Shown here: positions 49,810 to 56,849 of the stretch, one piece after another
Position numbering within the stretch: the first letter of the stretch is position 1
Layout: every line of letters starts with the position of its first letter
Assembly (NCBI RefSeq): GCF_024749165.1
Contig: NZ_CP087190.1
Coordinates: forward strand, 4,313,501 to 4,377,500
Source: Pseudomonas sp. B21-023
Lineage (GTDB): Bacteria; Pseudomonadota; Gammaproteobacteria; Pseudomonadales; Pseudomonadaceae
Reading direction: 5' to 3'
DNA length: 64,000 bases
Notes under the pieces: generated by a model
Told to the model about the DNA's origin: nothing
What the model saw: the letters and a program-made list of their open reading frames with translations, nothing else
The model's database searches: none
Position numbers and translations under genes: made by a program

Positions 49810-50742
49810 TCAATACCCCCGCGCGAAATCCACCTCGCCCCGCAACCCCTGCCCCGCCGCATACGCCTGCGCATTCCCGACGAACAACCGCACCATCGCC
49901 GCCGGCGAGGTCGGCGCCGAGCTGTGCCCGGTCAGCAGCAGCCCCCAGGCAGTCCAGAACGGGTGGCGCTGGGGCAACGGCTCCTGGCGGCAGACATCGA
50001 TCACCGCGCCGGCCAGGTGCCCTTGCTTGAGCGCCTCGACCAGGTCGGCATCGACCACCGCCACGCCGCGCCCGGCATTGATGAACAAAGCACTGGAACG
50101 GAAGCACTTGAACAGCGCCGCATCGTACAGGTCGTGGGTGACGGGCGTGTCGGGCAACAGGTTGAGCACGTAATCGGCCTCGCCGACCAGGCGAGGCAAC
50201 TGGTCGAGCCCCGCCACCTCGACGAATGGCGCCTGCTCACGGGCACTGCTTGCCACTCCGTACAAGGTGACACCAAACGGCACGAGGAACTCGGCGACTT
50301 GCTGGCCGATATCTCCGGTGCCGACGATCAGCACCCGACGCCCTTCCAGGGTCCGCCCTGGCCGATCGTCCCAGCGTCGCTCGACCTGGCTGACCAGGCG
50401 CGACAGCACATCACGCTCATGGCCAAGCATGTAGGTGAGCATGTACTCGGCCATCACCTGGCCAAAGATCCCCACCGCCCGGGTCAGGCGGTAGTCGCGC
50501 GGCAGGCCGTCGGCCAGCAACGGCGTGATGCCGGCCCAGGTCGATTGCATCCACAGGGGTTTGTGACCCTGGCGCAACAGGCTGGCCAGCAGGTCGGGCT
50601 GGCCCAGCCATACCGGGCATTCGGGCGCCAGGCGGGCCAGTTCGGCGGAATCGCCACTGGTCAGGACCTCCAGGTCCGGCGCCGCCTCACCCAGAAGACG
50701 GGCATAGTTGGCATGATCCTGTTCAGCGATCAGAACGCGCAT
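49810..50742 (-). CDS. D-2-hydroxyacid dehydrogenase (glyoxylate/hydroxypyruvate reductase type)
   Basis: A 310-residue NAD(P)-dependent dehydrogenase. The Rossmann motif is VLIVGTGDIGQQVAEFL (about residues 137-153). Catalytic Arg is in INAGRGVAVVD, Glu in RQEPLPQRHPFW and His in LLTGHSSAP. The resemblance is to GhrA-type enzymes, which reduce glyoxylate and hydroxypyruvate. The ATG at 50742 (MRVLIAEQD) begins the first strand; the frame to 50766 adds eight residues. Confidence 0.85.
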   Translation of the reverse strand: MRVLIAEQDHANYARLLGEAAPDLEVLTSGDSAELARLAPECPVWLGQPDLLASLLRQGHKPLWMQSTWAGITPLLADGLPRDYRLTRAVGIFGQVMAEYMLTYMLGHERDVLSRLVSQVERRWDDRPGRTLEGRRVLIVGTGDIGQQVAEFLVPFGVTLYGVASSAREQAPFVEVAGLDQLPRLVGEADYVLNLLPDTPVTHDLYDAALFKCFRSSALFINAGRGVAVVDADLVEALKQGHLAGAVIDVCRQEPLPQRHPFWTAWGLLLTGHSSAPTSPAAMVRLFVGNAQAYAAGQGLRGEVDFARGY

Positions 50743-50817
50743 GTGACACACAACCTTGACAAACAACGGAAGCGGCCCGCCAGGCGGGCCGCAGACAGAG
50801 AGGAGGCCGCGCCCGGA

Positions 50818-51111
50818 TCAGGCCGGGTCGTTGCGGCGCAGCAGTTCTTCGGGCAGGTGCTCGATGTAGTCGTCGTCCGGCGGCGGCATCTGCAGGTGGT
50901 AGCCCTGGCTGTCGAGGTTCTCCAGTACCTTGGCGATGTCCTCGCGGGCCAGCTTGCGCTCGGGGCTGAGCACCAGGTCGAAGGCGTGCACGGGCGTGCC
51001 GAAGAAAGGCAGCAGCCCCTCGGGCACACGCTCCAGGCCCTCGGCCTTGAGCACATACAGGTACATCTCGTTCTTGCGGGGGCTCTTGTAGATCGAGCAG
51101 ATACGTTTCAT
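50818..51111 (-). CDS. ycgL: YcgL-domain protein
   Basis: A 97-residue protein of the YcgL family: MKRICSIYKSPRKNEMYLYV, a middle VPEGLLPFFGTPVHAFDLVL and a C-terminal acidic LQMPPPDDDYIEHLPEELL. Function unproven. It is translationally coupled to rnd (ATGA overlap), a pairing conserved in pseudomonads, which suggests a role near RNA metabolism. Confidence 0.9.
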   Translation of the reverse strand: MKRICSIYKSPRKNEMYLYVLKAEGLERVPEGLLPFFGTPVHAFDLVLSPERKLAREDIAKVLENLDSQGYHLQMPPPDDDYIEHLPEELLRRNDPA

Positions 51112-52241
51112 CGGGAATCTCCGGCACCGGCCAGGTCGTCCAGCAGGGCCTGGCCCATGCGCTCGCGACGCCAGCCGCGCAGTGCATCGGGCAGTTGATA
51201 GGGACCGTCGGGGTAGCCGCTCTTGAGCAGGGCTTCGAGGGCTTTCTTGCGCAGCATCAGCTCCGGGGCGATGCCCAGCCGCTCACCTTCGGCCTGGCCG
51301 ATGGCGCGCAGGCGCTTGAGAATGCCGGCGGCTTCGATCGGCAGCGGCTCGGGCAGCGGCGCGGGCCATTGCTCCTGCGGCAGGCTGGCGGCGCGCTTGA
51401 TCAGCTGGATCAGCGCCTCGCCGTCCTGGCGGATGGTGCGCGGGTGCATCTCGTCGATTTTCGCCAGCGCCGACGGGCTGTCGGGCTGGCTCTTGGCCAT
51501 GGGCCACAACGAGTGTTCCTTGAGGATGCGATTGCGCGGCACATCGCGGCTGCGGGCCTCACGCTCGCGCCAGGCGCACAGCTCGCGCAGCACGGCCAAT
51601 TGCTGGCGGCCCAGTTTCCAGGCCAGCTTGACATCACGGTAGAGGGTCTCGGGCTCGACTTCACGGCGCAGCGCGGCGACCAGCTCGGCACCGTCCTCGA
51701 GCACCCAGGCGTACTTGTCGTCCGACAGCCGCGGGCGCAGGGCGGTGAACAGCTCGGCCAGATGCACGGCGTCTTCGGCGGCGTAGCTGACCTGGGTCTC
51801 CGAGAGCGGGCGCTGCAGCCAGTCGGAGCGGGTCTCGCCCTTGGGCAGCTCGAGCCCCAGCACATCTTGCACCAGACGCGAATAGCCCATCGAGAAGCCG
51901 ATGTTCAGGTAGCCGGCGGCGAGCTGGGTGTCGAACAGTGGCTGCGGCAGCTTGCCGGTCAGGCGCAGCAGGACCTCCAGGTCTTCGCTGCAGGCGTGCA
52001 GCACCTTGACCACGCCATTGTCTTCGAGCAACTCGGCCAGCGGCTGCCAGTCGCGAATCAGCAAAGGGTCGATGAGGAAGGCACGCTTGCCGTCACCGAT
52101 CTGGATCAACCCGGCTTTCGGGTAGAAGGTGTCGACCCGCATGAATTCGGTGTCGAGGGCCACAAACGGCAGCTCACGCCAGCTTCGGCAGTGCTGGGCC
52201 AGGGTCTGGTCGTCACGGATCCAGTGAATTTCGATGGCCAC
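51108..52241 (-). CDS. rnd: Ribonuclease D
   Basis: A 377-residue 3'-5' exoribonuclease for tRNA and stable-RNA maturation. The DEDDy catalytic residues are visible: D30 and E32 in VALDTEFMR, D87 in HACSEDLEVL, and Y153 with D157 in VSYAAEDAVHLAEL. The HRDC domain covers roughly residues 210-290 and a second helical repeat follows. It is the first gene of rnd-ycgL, with GGGAGAG 12 bases before the ATG. Confidence 0.93.
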   Translation of the reverse strand: MAIEIHWIRDDQTLAQHCRSWRELPFVALDTEFMRVDTFYPKAGLIQIGDGKRAFLIDPLLIRDWQPLAELLEDNGVVKVLHACSEDLEVLLRLTGKLPQPLFDTQLAAGYLNIGFSMGYSRLVQDVLGLELPKGETRSDWLQRPLSETQVSYAAEDAVHLAELFTALRPRLSDDKYAWVLEDGAELVAALRREVEPETLYRDVKLAWKLGRQQLAVLRELCAWREREARSRDVPRNRILKEHSLWPMAKSQPDSPSALAKIDEMHPRTIRQDGEALIQLIKRAASLPQEQWPAPLPEPLPIEAAGILKRLRAIGQAEGERLGIAPELMLRKKALEALLKSGYPDGPYQLPDALRGWRRERMGQALLDDLAGAGDSR

Positions 52242-52268
52242 GAGGCTCTCCCACTAACATTGGCGCGC

Positions 52269-52274
52269 AGTATA
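52269..52274 (-). promoter_or_regulatory. Possible -10 element of rnd
   Basis: TATACT on the minus strand, 27 bp upstream of the rnd start codon, placing a transcription start about 20-27 nt before the ATG. No good -35 hexamer is seen at the usual spacing, so the call is tentative. Confidence 0.3.
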
Positions 52275-52341
52275 TACGGCGCGGGCGCAATGGGTGAAAC
52301 CTCGCAAGCCACGCCATCCTTGGTGCTGATCGTCGGTACGC

Positions 52342-53979
52342 TCAGCGACCGGCCGCCAGCCAGGGCCGGCAGCCGGCAAACAGGTCCAGCGAGCGCTGGT
52401 AGACCTCGGTGCGCACCTGCAACAGGCCGAGCATCGAGTGGAACAGGTTGTCCTGCGACAACGGCACATCGCGCAGCTTGCCCAGGCATTCGGTGTCCAC
52501 GCCGAAGTCCTCGCGGTAGCTGTCGGAGAACCAGGCCAGCAGCGGTACGTGCTTCTGCTGCTCCGGCGCGATCATGTAGGGCGTGCCGTGCAGGAACAGG
52601 TTGTACTCGCCCAGCGACTCGCCATGGTCTGAAAGATAGATCATCGCGGTGTCGACCGTGTCCTGCTTGCTGCGCAAGGTATCGATCAAGGTCGCCAGCA
52701 CCTTGTCGGTGTAGGCCAGGGTGTTGTCGTAGCCGTTGACGATCTCTTGCTGGCTGCACTGGTTCAGGGCGTTGCTGCGGCACACCGGGGTGAAGGGTTC
52801 GCTGCCGGCCGGGTAGCGCTTGAAGTATTCCGGGCCATGGCTGCCCATCTGGTGCAGCACCAGCACGGTGTCCTGGTCGAGGTTGTCCAGCAACTCGCCC
52901 AGGCCCTGCAGCAGGATCTCGTCATGGCACTCGCCACTGGCGCACAGGCTCGGGTCCTGCAGGTTGCTCACGTCGATGAACTGCACCCGGTCACAGGTGC
53001 CCTTGCAGCCGGACTGGTTGTCGCGCCACTGCACTGCCAACCCCGCGCGCTGGAGGATGTCGAGCAGCCCTTCGCGGTTCTTCGCCACGCGGGCGTCGTA
53101 GTCCTTGCGCGGCATGCCGGAAAACATGCAGGGCACCGACACGGCGGTCTCGGTGCCGCAGGAGTGGACGTCGGTAAAGCTCAGCAGGCCCTGCTCCTTG
53201 CTCAATTGTGGGGTGGTGTCGCGGGCATAGTCGAGCAGGCCGAAGTTTTCCGCCCGGGCACTCTCGCCGACCACCAGCACGGTCAGCGACTTGCGCTGGT
53301 GCTGCTGCCAGGCCGCATCGCGACGGGCATCCTCGCCATAGCGCTGGAAGGACTGGGTGGCCGTGCCCACCTGCTCGCTGACATAGCCGATGGAGGCCCC
53401 CACGATATTGCTCGGCGTAAGCATCAGGCGCAGTTCATGGTGGTTGCGAAACAACGACGCCAAGCCCTGGTAGTTGACCAGCGCCACCGAGCCCAGGGCC
53501 GCGACGCAGGCCCCACTGACCACCAGCTTGCCCAGCAGTTCGCGGTGCCAGGGGCGATAGGCGATCCTGGCCTTCCACACCAGCAGCGAGGGCAGCACAC
53601 CCAACAGCAGGATATATACGGCGAACTTCAGCGAAAGCAGGTCGCGCACTTCCGCAACATTGGTTTCAGCCACATTGCGGAACATGCCAGCGTCAATAAG
53701 TACGCCATATTGATTCATGAAGTAAGCGACACTTGCACCGCTGATGAACAATACAATCAATACTGGTTTCAATACATAACGAAACGCCAGCAAGGTGAGG
53801 ATGAGATTGAAGGCGAACAGCATCAGCACGGCGAACGCCAGGCTCAACCACAGCCCCACCATGCCCGGCGGCACGATGGACTCCAGGTGTTCCCAAAGCA
53901 AGGTGTTGAAGCCGATCAACAGGTACAGGCTGGCCAGCAACGTGACCCATTCGGTGCGCAGGGATTTGAGTTTCAGCAT
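52342..53979 (-). CDS. eptA: Phosphoethanolamine--lipid A transferase (EptA type)
   Basis: A 545-residue membrane phosphotransferase with five N-terminal transmembrane helices (residues about 10-170) and a periplasmic sulfatase-fold domain. E239 in VVGESARAENFG is a metal ligand, and the nucleophile is T278 in HSCGTETAVSVPCMFS. The metal-binding DHGESLGEYNLFLHG and the paired cysteines of the catalytic domain are present. It adds phosphoethanolamine to lipid A and lowers affinity for cationic peptides such as polymyxin. The segment coding for residues 66-108 is markedly AT-rich (see findings). There is no adjacent pmrAB-like two-component system. Confidence 0.9.
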   Translation of the reverse strand: MLKLKSLRTEWVTLLASLYLLIGFNTLLWEHLESIVPPGMVGLWLSLAFAVLMLFAFNLILTLLAFRYVLKPVLIVLFISGASVAYFMNQYGVLIDAGMFRNVAETNVAEVRDLLSLKFAVYILLLGVLPSLLVWKARIAYRPWHRELLGKLVVSGACVAALGSVALVNYQGLASLFRNHHELRLMLTPSNIVGASIGYVSEQVGTATQSFQRYGEDARRDAAWQQHQRKSLTVLVVGESARAENFGLLDYARDTTPQLSKEQGLLSFTDVHSCGTETAVSVPCMFSGMPRKDYDARVAKNREGLLDILQRAGLAVQWRDNQSGCKGTCDRVQFIDVSNLQDPSLCASGECHDEILLQGLGELLDNLDQDTVLVLHQMGSHGPEYFKRYPAGSEPFTPVCRSNALNQCSQQEIVNGYDNTLAYTDKVLATLIDTLRSKQDTVDTAMIYLSDHGESLGEYNLFLHGTPYMIAPEQQKHVPLLAWFSDSYREDFGVDTECLGKLRDVPLSQDNLFHSMLGLLQVRTEVYQRSLDLFAGCRPWLAAGR

Positions 53980-54072
53980 GGCGTTCGCAACAAGAGTTCA
54001 TCAGCGGCCAACACGCCCGGACGGGCAGATTGGAAAGTTGGCCGAACTCTAGAAAGCCTAGCATCAATTTTT

Positions 54073-54111
54073 TGTGAAAAAGACGCCAACAATTGGTGGG
54101 CCGGCGTCTTT
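54073..54111 (-). terminator. Rho-independent terminator
   Basis: On the minus strand AAAGACGCC (54111-54103) pairs perfectly with GGCGTCTTT (54087-54079) and continues into TTCACAAAAAA. It lies 33 bp downstream of the isomerase-like gene stop and separates it from eptA. Confidence 0.75.
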
Positions 54112-54143
54112 CATGAATTAAACAACTTTCATTCAGCTGCCAT

Positions 54144-54509
54144 TCAGCCAGGCAGGCGAAGTTTGGCGTACGGCTCGCGGTCGATATCCAGGACTTCCAC
54201 GCACAGCTGAATGTCCAGCCCAGGCTGGGCCGGAATCGCCTCGCGCAACACCTCGAGCAGGCTGTTCGACAACTGCTGTTTCACCTGCTGCGTGCGCCCG
54301 CTGAGAATCGCCAGACGCACATGGGCGAAGGCCCGCTCGCCAGGGGCGGTGCCCACCCGGTACTGGGCAAAGGCCTGTGCGCGGCTCTTGATGTCCAGCT
54401 CTTCGGCAAACTGGCCACTACCGACCAGGGCGTGGTTCAGGCGCAGCAGCAGCACATCGACATTGAGATCGCGCAGGTTGTCGCTGTATTCCAGGTTCAG
54501 GTGAGGCAT
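54144..54509 (-). CDS. 5-carboxymethyl-2-hydroxymuconate delta-isomerase (CHMI-like)
   Basis: A 121-residue tautomerase-superfamily protein with the catalytic Pro immediately after the initiator Met (MPHLNLEYSDNL). The CHMI pattern continues with DIKSRAQAFAQYRVGTAPGERAFAHVRLAILSGR, which includes the active-site arginines. True CHMI acts in homoprotocatechuate degradation, but no other genes of that pathway are nearby, so this may be a related tautomerase. Pro-2 fixes the ATG at 54509. Confidence 0.85.
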   Translation of the reverse strand: MPHLNLEYSDNLRDLNVDVLLLRLNHALVGSGQFAEELDIKSRAQAFAQYRVGTAPGERAFAHVRLAILSGRTQQVKQQLSNSLLEVLREAIPAQPGLDIQLCVEVLDIDREPYAKLRLPG

Positions 54510-54626
54510 GGCGCAGGTTCCGTTCACGCAGGGGGATGCGACAGCCTAACCCAGTCCCGCAATACGGCAAAGGCGACTATCCTCTTGGTTCAGGCTCGTT
54601 TACCAACCCTGAAGAGAGGTGAAGAA

Positions 54627-54866
54627 ATGCCAGTTCCGCACAATCTTTTTGAAGACCTAGGCGTTAAGGAGGACGACTTCAATGCGCTTGCGAAGGAGAA
54701 ACACGAACTCCTTGAGCTGAGGAAGCGCTACGCCGAAAAGGACAATGAAGTGGTGAGCGTTGAAAAAACCGGCATCACCACGGATGACAACCTCAACCGG
54801 CTTCGCAAGCAACGCGCACTGATCAAAGAAGAAATCGAACGGATAATCCATCCGCCCAAATCCTGA
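54627..54866 (+). CDS. ydcH: YdcH/DUF465-family small protein
   Basis: A 79-residue strongly charged helical protein: HNLFEDLGVKEDDFNALAKEKHELLELRKRYAEKDNEV, a short turn with TTDDNLNRLRKQRALIKEEIERII. This is the two-helix YdcH (DUF465) type; function unknown. AGAGAGGTGAAG lies upstream of the ATG. Codon use is less GC-rich than that of the neighbours. A palindromic element follows the stop. Confidence 0.85.
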   Translation: MPVPHNLFEDLGVKEDDFNALAKEKHELLELRKRYAEKDNEVVSVEKTGITTDDNLNRLRKQRALIKEEIERIIHPPKS

Positions 54867-54879
54867 CTCCCTCACTGAG

Positions 54880-54933
54880 GTTATCGCGGGGCAAGTCGCA
54901 TCGGTGCGCGGACGCGACTTTCCCCGCGATAAC
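54880..54933. repeat. REP-derived perfect-ended hairpin
   Basis: GTTATCGCGGGGCAAGTCGC (from 54880) and GCGACTTTCCCCGCGATAAC (to 54933) pair over nearly 20 bp around a short loop. The core matches REP but the outer GTTATCGCGGGG is extended. It sits between convergent ydcH and the C-S lyase gene, and may terminate both. Confidence 0.8.
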
Positions 54934-54944
54934 GTCGGCGTCCG

Positions 54945-56108
54945 CTACGCAGAAGCCTTCAGCGCCGCATCCAGGTCCTCGATCAGGTCCCGGTAGTCTT
55001 CAATCCCGATCGACAGCCGCAGCAGGTTCTCACTGATCCCCATCACGCCCTTCTGCTCCGGGCTCAAGGAGTTGTGCGACATGCTCCAGGAGTGGTTGAT
55101 CATGCTCTCCACACCGCCCAGCGAGTCGGCCAGGACGAAGATCGACAGCGCCTCGACCAGGCGGTTGACCGCGGCCCGGTCACCCTTGATGCGCAACGCC
55201 ACCACCGCGCCGCCCGTGCGCATCTGGCGTTTGCACAGGTCATGCTGCGGGTGGCTTTCCAGGCCCGGGTAGTAGACCTGCTCGACCTGCGGATGCTGTT
55301 CGAGGAACTGCGCCACACGCAGGGCGTTGGCGCTCTGGCGCTCCATGCGCACATCGAGGGTCTTGAGCCCACGCAATGCCAGGTAGCAGTCGAACGGCCC
55401 CTGGATCGCGCCAACCGCCATGCTGATCTTGCGCAGGCGCCCCAGCAACTCGTGGTTGGCCGCCACCACCACACCGCCGGTCAGGTCGGAATGGCCGCCG
55501 ATGTACTTGCTCGCCGAGTGCATCACAAGGTCCACGCCCAGGGTGATCGGCTGCTGGTTCCACGGCGAGCAGAAGGTGTTGTCGATGCAGGTCATCACCC
55601 CCCGATCACGGGCCAGCTCGCAGACCGCCTTGATGTCCACCAGGTGCAGCAGCGGGTTGGTCGGCGACTCGATCCAGATCAGTTGGGTCTCGGGGCGGAT
55701 CGCCGCGGCCACCGCCTCGACGTCGTTGAGGTCGACGTAGGTGGTGGTCAGGCCCGAGGTGCGCCCACGGTAGTCTTCCAGCAGGCGGAAGGTGCCGCCG
55801 TAGACACCGTTCATCACCACCACATGGGCATCCTTGGAGAGCAGCTCGAGCACCGTGGCGGTGGCGCTGACGCCCGAGGCGCAGGCGACCGCGCCGACGC
55901 CCTCCTCCAGTGCGGCCACGCAGGTCTCGTAGGCGTGCCGGGTCGGGTTGCTGACACGGCTGTAGGCGTATTCGGGGTTGTCGTCCAGGCCGCGCTTGAT
56001 GAACGAGCTGGAAGTGACGATTGCCGGGAAGATGGCATTGTCGGCGACGCTGGATTGCTCACCGGCGTGGATGGTGCGGGTGGCGAAATTGCGCGGTTTG
56101 TCGGACAT
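54945..56108 (-). CDS. Trans-sulfuration family PLP lyase (cystathionine gamma-synthase/lyase type)
   Basis: A 387-residue Cys/Met-metabolism PLP enzyme. The N-terminal ATRTIHAGEQ, the substrate loop YSRVSNPTR, the PLP-aspartate region CIDNTFCSPWNQQP and the Schiff-base lysine in VMHSASKYIGGHSDLTGG are intact. The family includes MetB, MetC and methionine gamma-lyase, which cannot be separated by inspection. A divergent DecR-like regulator suggests a role in cysteine (or methionine) breakdown to H2S and pyruvate rather than methionine biosynthesis. The start at 56108 is preferred; frames extending to 56144 add an unconserved tail. Confidence 0.87.
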   Translation of the reverse strand: MSDKPRNFATRTIHAGEQSSVADNAIFPAIVTSSSFIKRGLDDNPEYAYSRVSNPTRHAYETCVAALEEGVGAVACASGVSATATVLELLSKDAHVVVMNGVYGGTFRLLEDYRGRTSGLTTTYVDLNDVEAVAAAIRPETQLIWIESPTNPLLHLVDIKAVCELARDRGVMTCIDNTFCSPWNQQPITLGVDLVMHSASKYIGGHSDLTGGVVVAANHELLGRLRKISMAVGAIQGPFDCYLALRGLKTLDVRMERQSANALRVAQFLEQHPQVEQVYYPGLESHPQHDLCKRQMRTGGAVVALRIKGDRAAVNRLVEALSIFVLADSLGGVESMINHSWSMSHNSLSPEQKGVMGISENLLRLSIGIEDYRDLIEDLDAALKASA

Positions 56109-56272
56109 GGTCGGGTCCATTGCCTGAGGGTGGAAAACCACCACTATCTCATATCCACCACCCCCAGGCGCCAGCAGAACATTTCTGTCGATGCAGCGGC
56201 CGAAACAGTTCCAACGTTCCCTGCGAGCGGCTACTCTCGAAAAACTTTTCCCCTAATCGGCGACACGACGTC

Positions 56273-56731
56273 ATGGACAGTTTCGACCAGCACATCCTCA
56301 CCCTGCTCCAGCGCGACGCCTCGCTGTCCCTCAAGGACCTGGCCGAAGCGGTCAACCTCTCCACCACGCCGTGCTGGAAACGGGTCAAGCGCCTGGAAGA
56401 GGAAGGCTACATTCGCGGCCGCGTTGCCCTGCTCGACCCCGAGCGCCTGGGCCTGGGCCTGACGGTGTTCGTCCAGCTCAAGACCCAGCGCCACGACAGC
56501 GCCTGGCTGGCGCAGTTCGCCGCCACGGTGACGGCGTTCGAGGAAGTGATGGAGGTGTATCGCATGTCCGGCGACTGGGACTACATGCTGCGGGTGGTGG
56601 TGGGCGACATCGCCGCCTACGACCGCTTCTACAAGAAGCTGATCACCAGCACCGACGGGTTGTCGAACATCACCTCGAGTTTTGCCATGGAGCAGATGAA
56701 GTACACCACGGCGTATCCGGTGGGGCGCTGA
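56273..56731 (+). CDS. Lrp/AsnC-family regulator, DecR-like
   Basis: A 152-residue Lrp protein. The helix-turn-helix covers about residues 5-50 (LSLKDLAEAVNLSTTPCWKRVKRLEEEGYI) and the RAM ligand-binding domain covers the rest. TTPCWKR and the end NITSSFAMEQMKYTTAYPV closely match E. coli DecR (YbaO), the cysteine-responsive activator of cysteine detoxification. It is divergent from the PLP lyase with 164 bp between the starts and probably controls it. The ATG at 56273 matches the family start. Confidence 0.87.
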   Translation: MDSFDQHILTLLQRDASLSLKDLAEAVNLSTTPCWKRVKRLEEEGYIRGRVALLDPERLGLGLTVFVQLKTQRHDSAWLAQFAATVTAFEEVMEVYRMSGDWDYMLRVVVGDIAAYDRFYKKLITSTDGLSNITSSFAMEQMKYTTAYPVGR

Positions 56732-56745
56732 AATGATCTCTGGCA

Positions 56746-56849
56746 GGACCGGCCTCATCGACGGCAAGCCGGCTCCCCCCGACGGCGTCGACCTCAAGCC
56801 AAACGACATCCCTGTGGGGGCTGGCTTGCCAGCGATGAGGCCGGCCCTG
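56746..56849. repeat. Inverted pair of divergent-type REP elements
   Basis: GGCCTCATCGACGGCAAGCC and an inverted GGCTTGCCAGCGATGAGGCC, about 50 bp apart, abutting the stop codon of the oxidoreductase gene at 56850. The sequence between matches neither copy. Confidence 0.8.
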
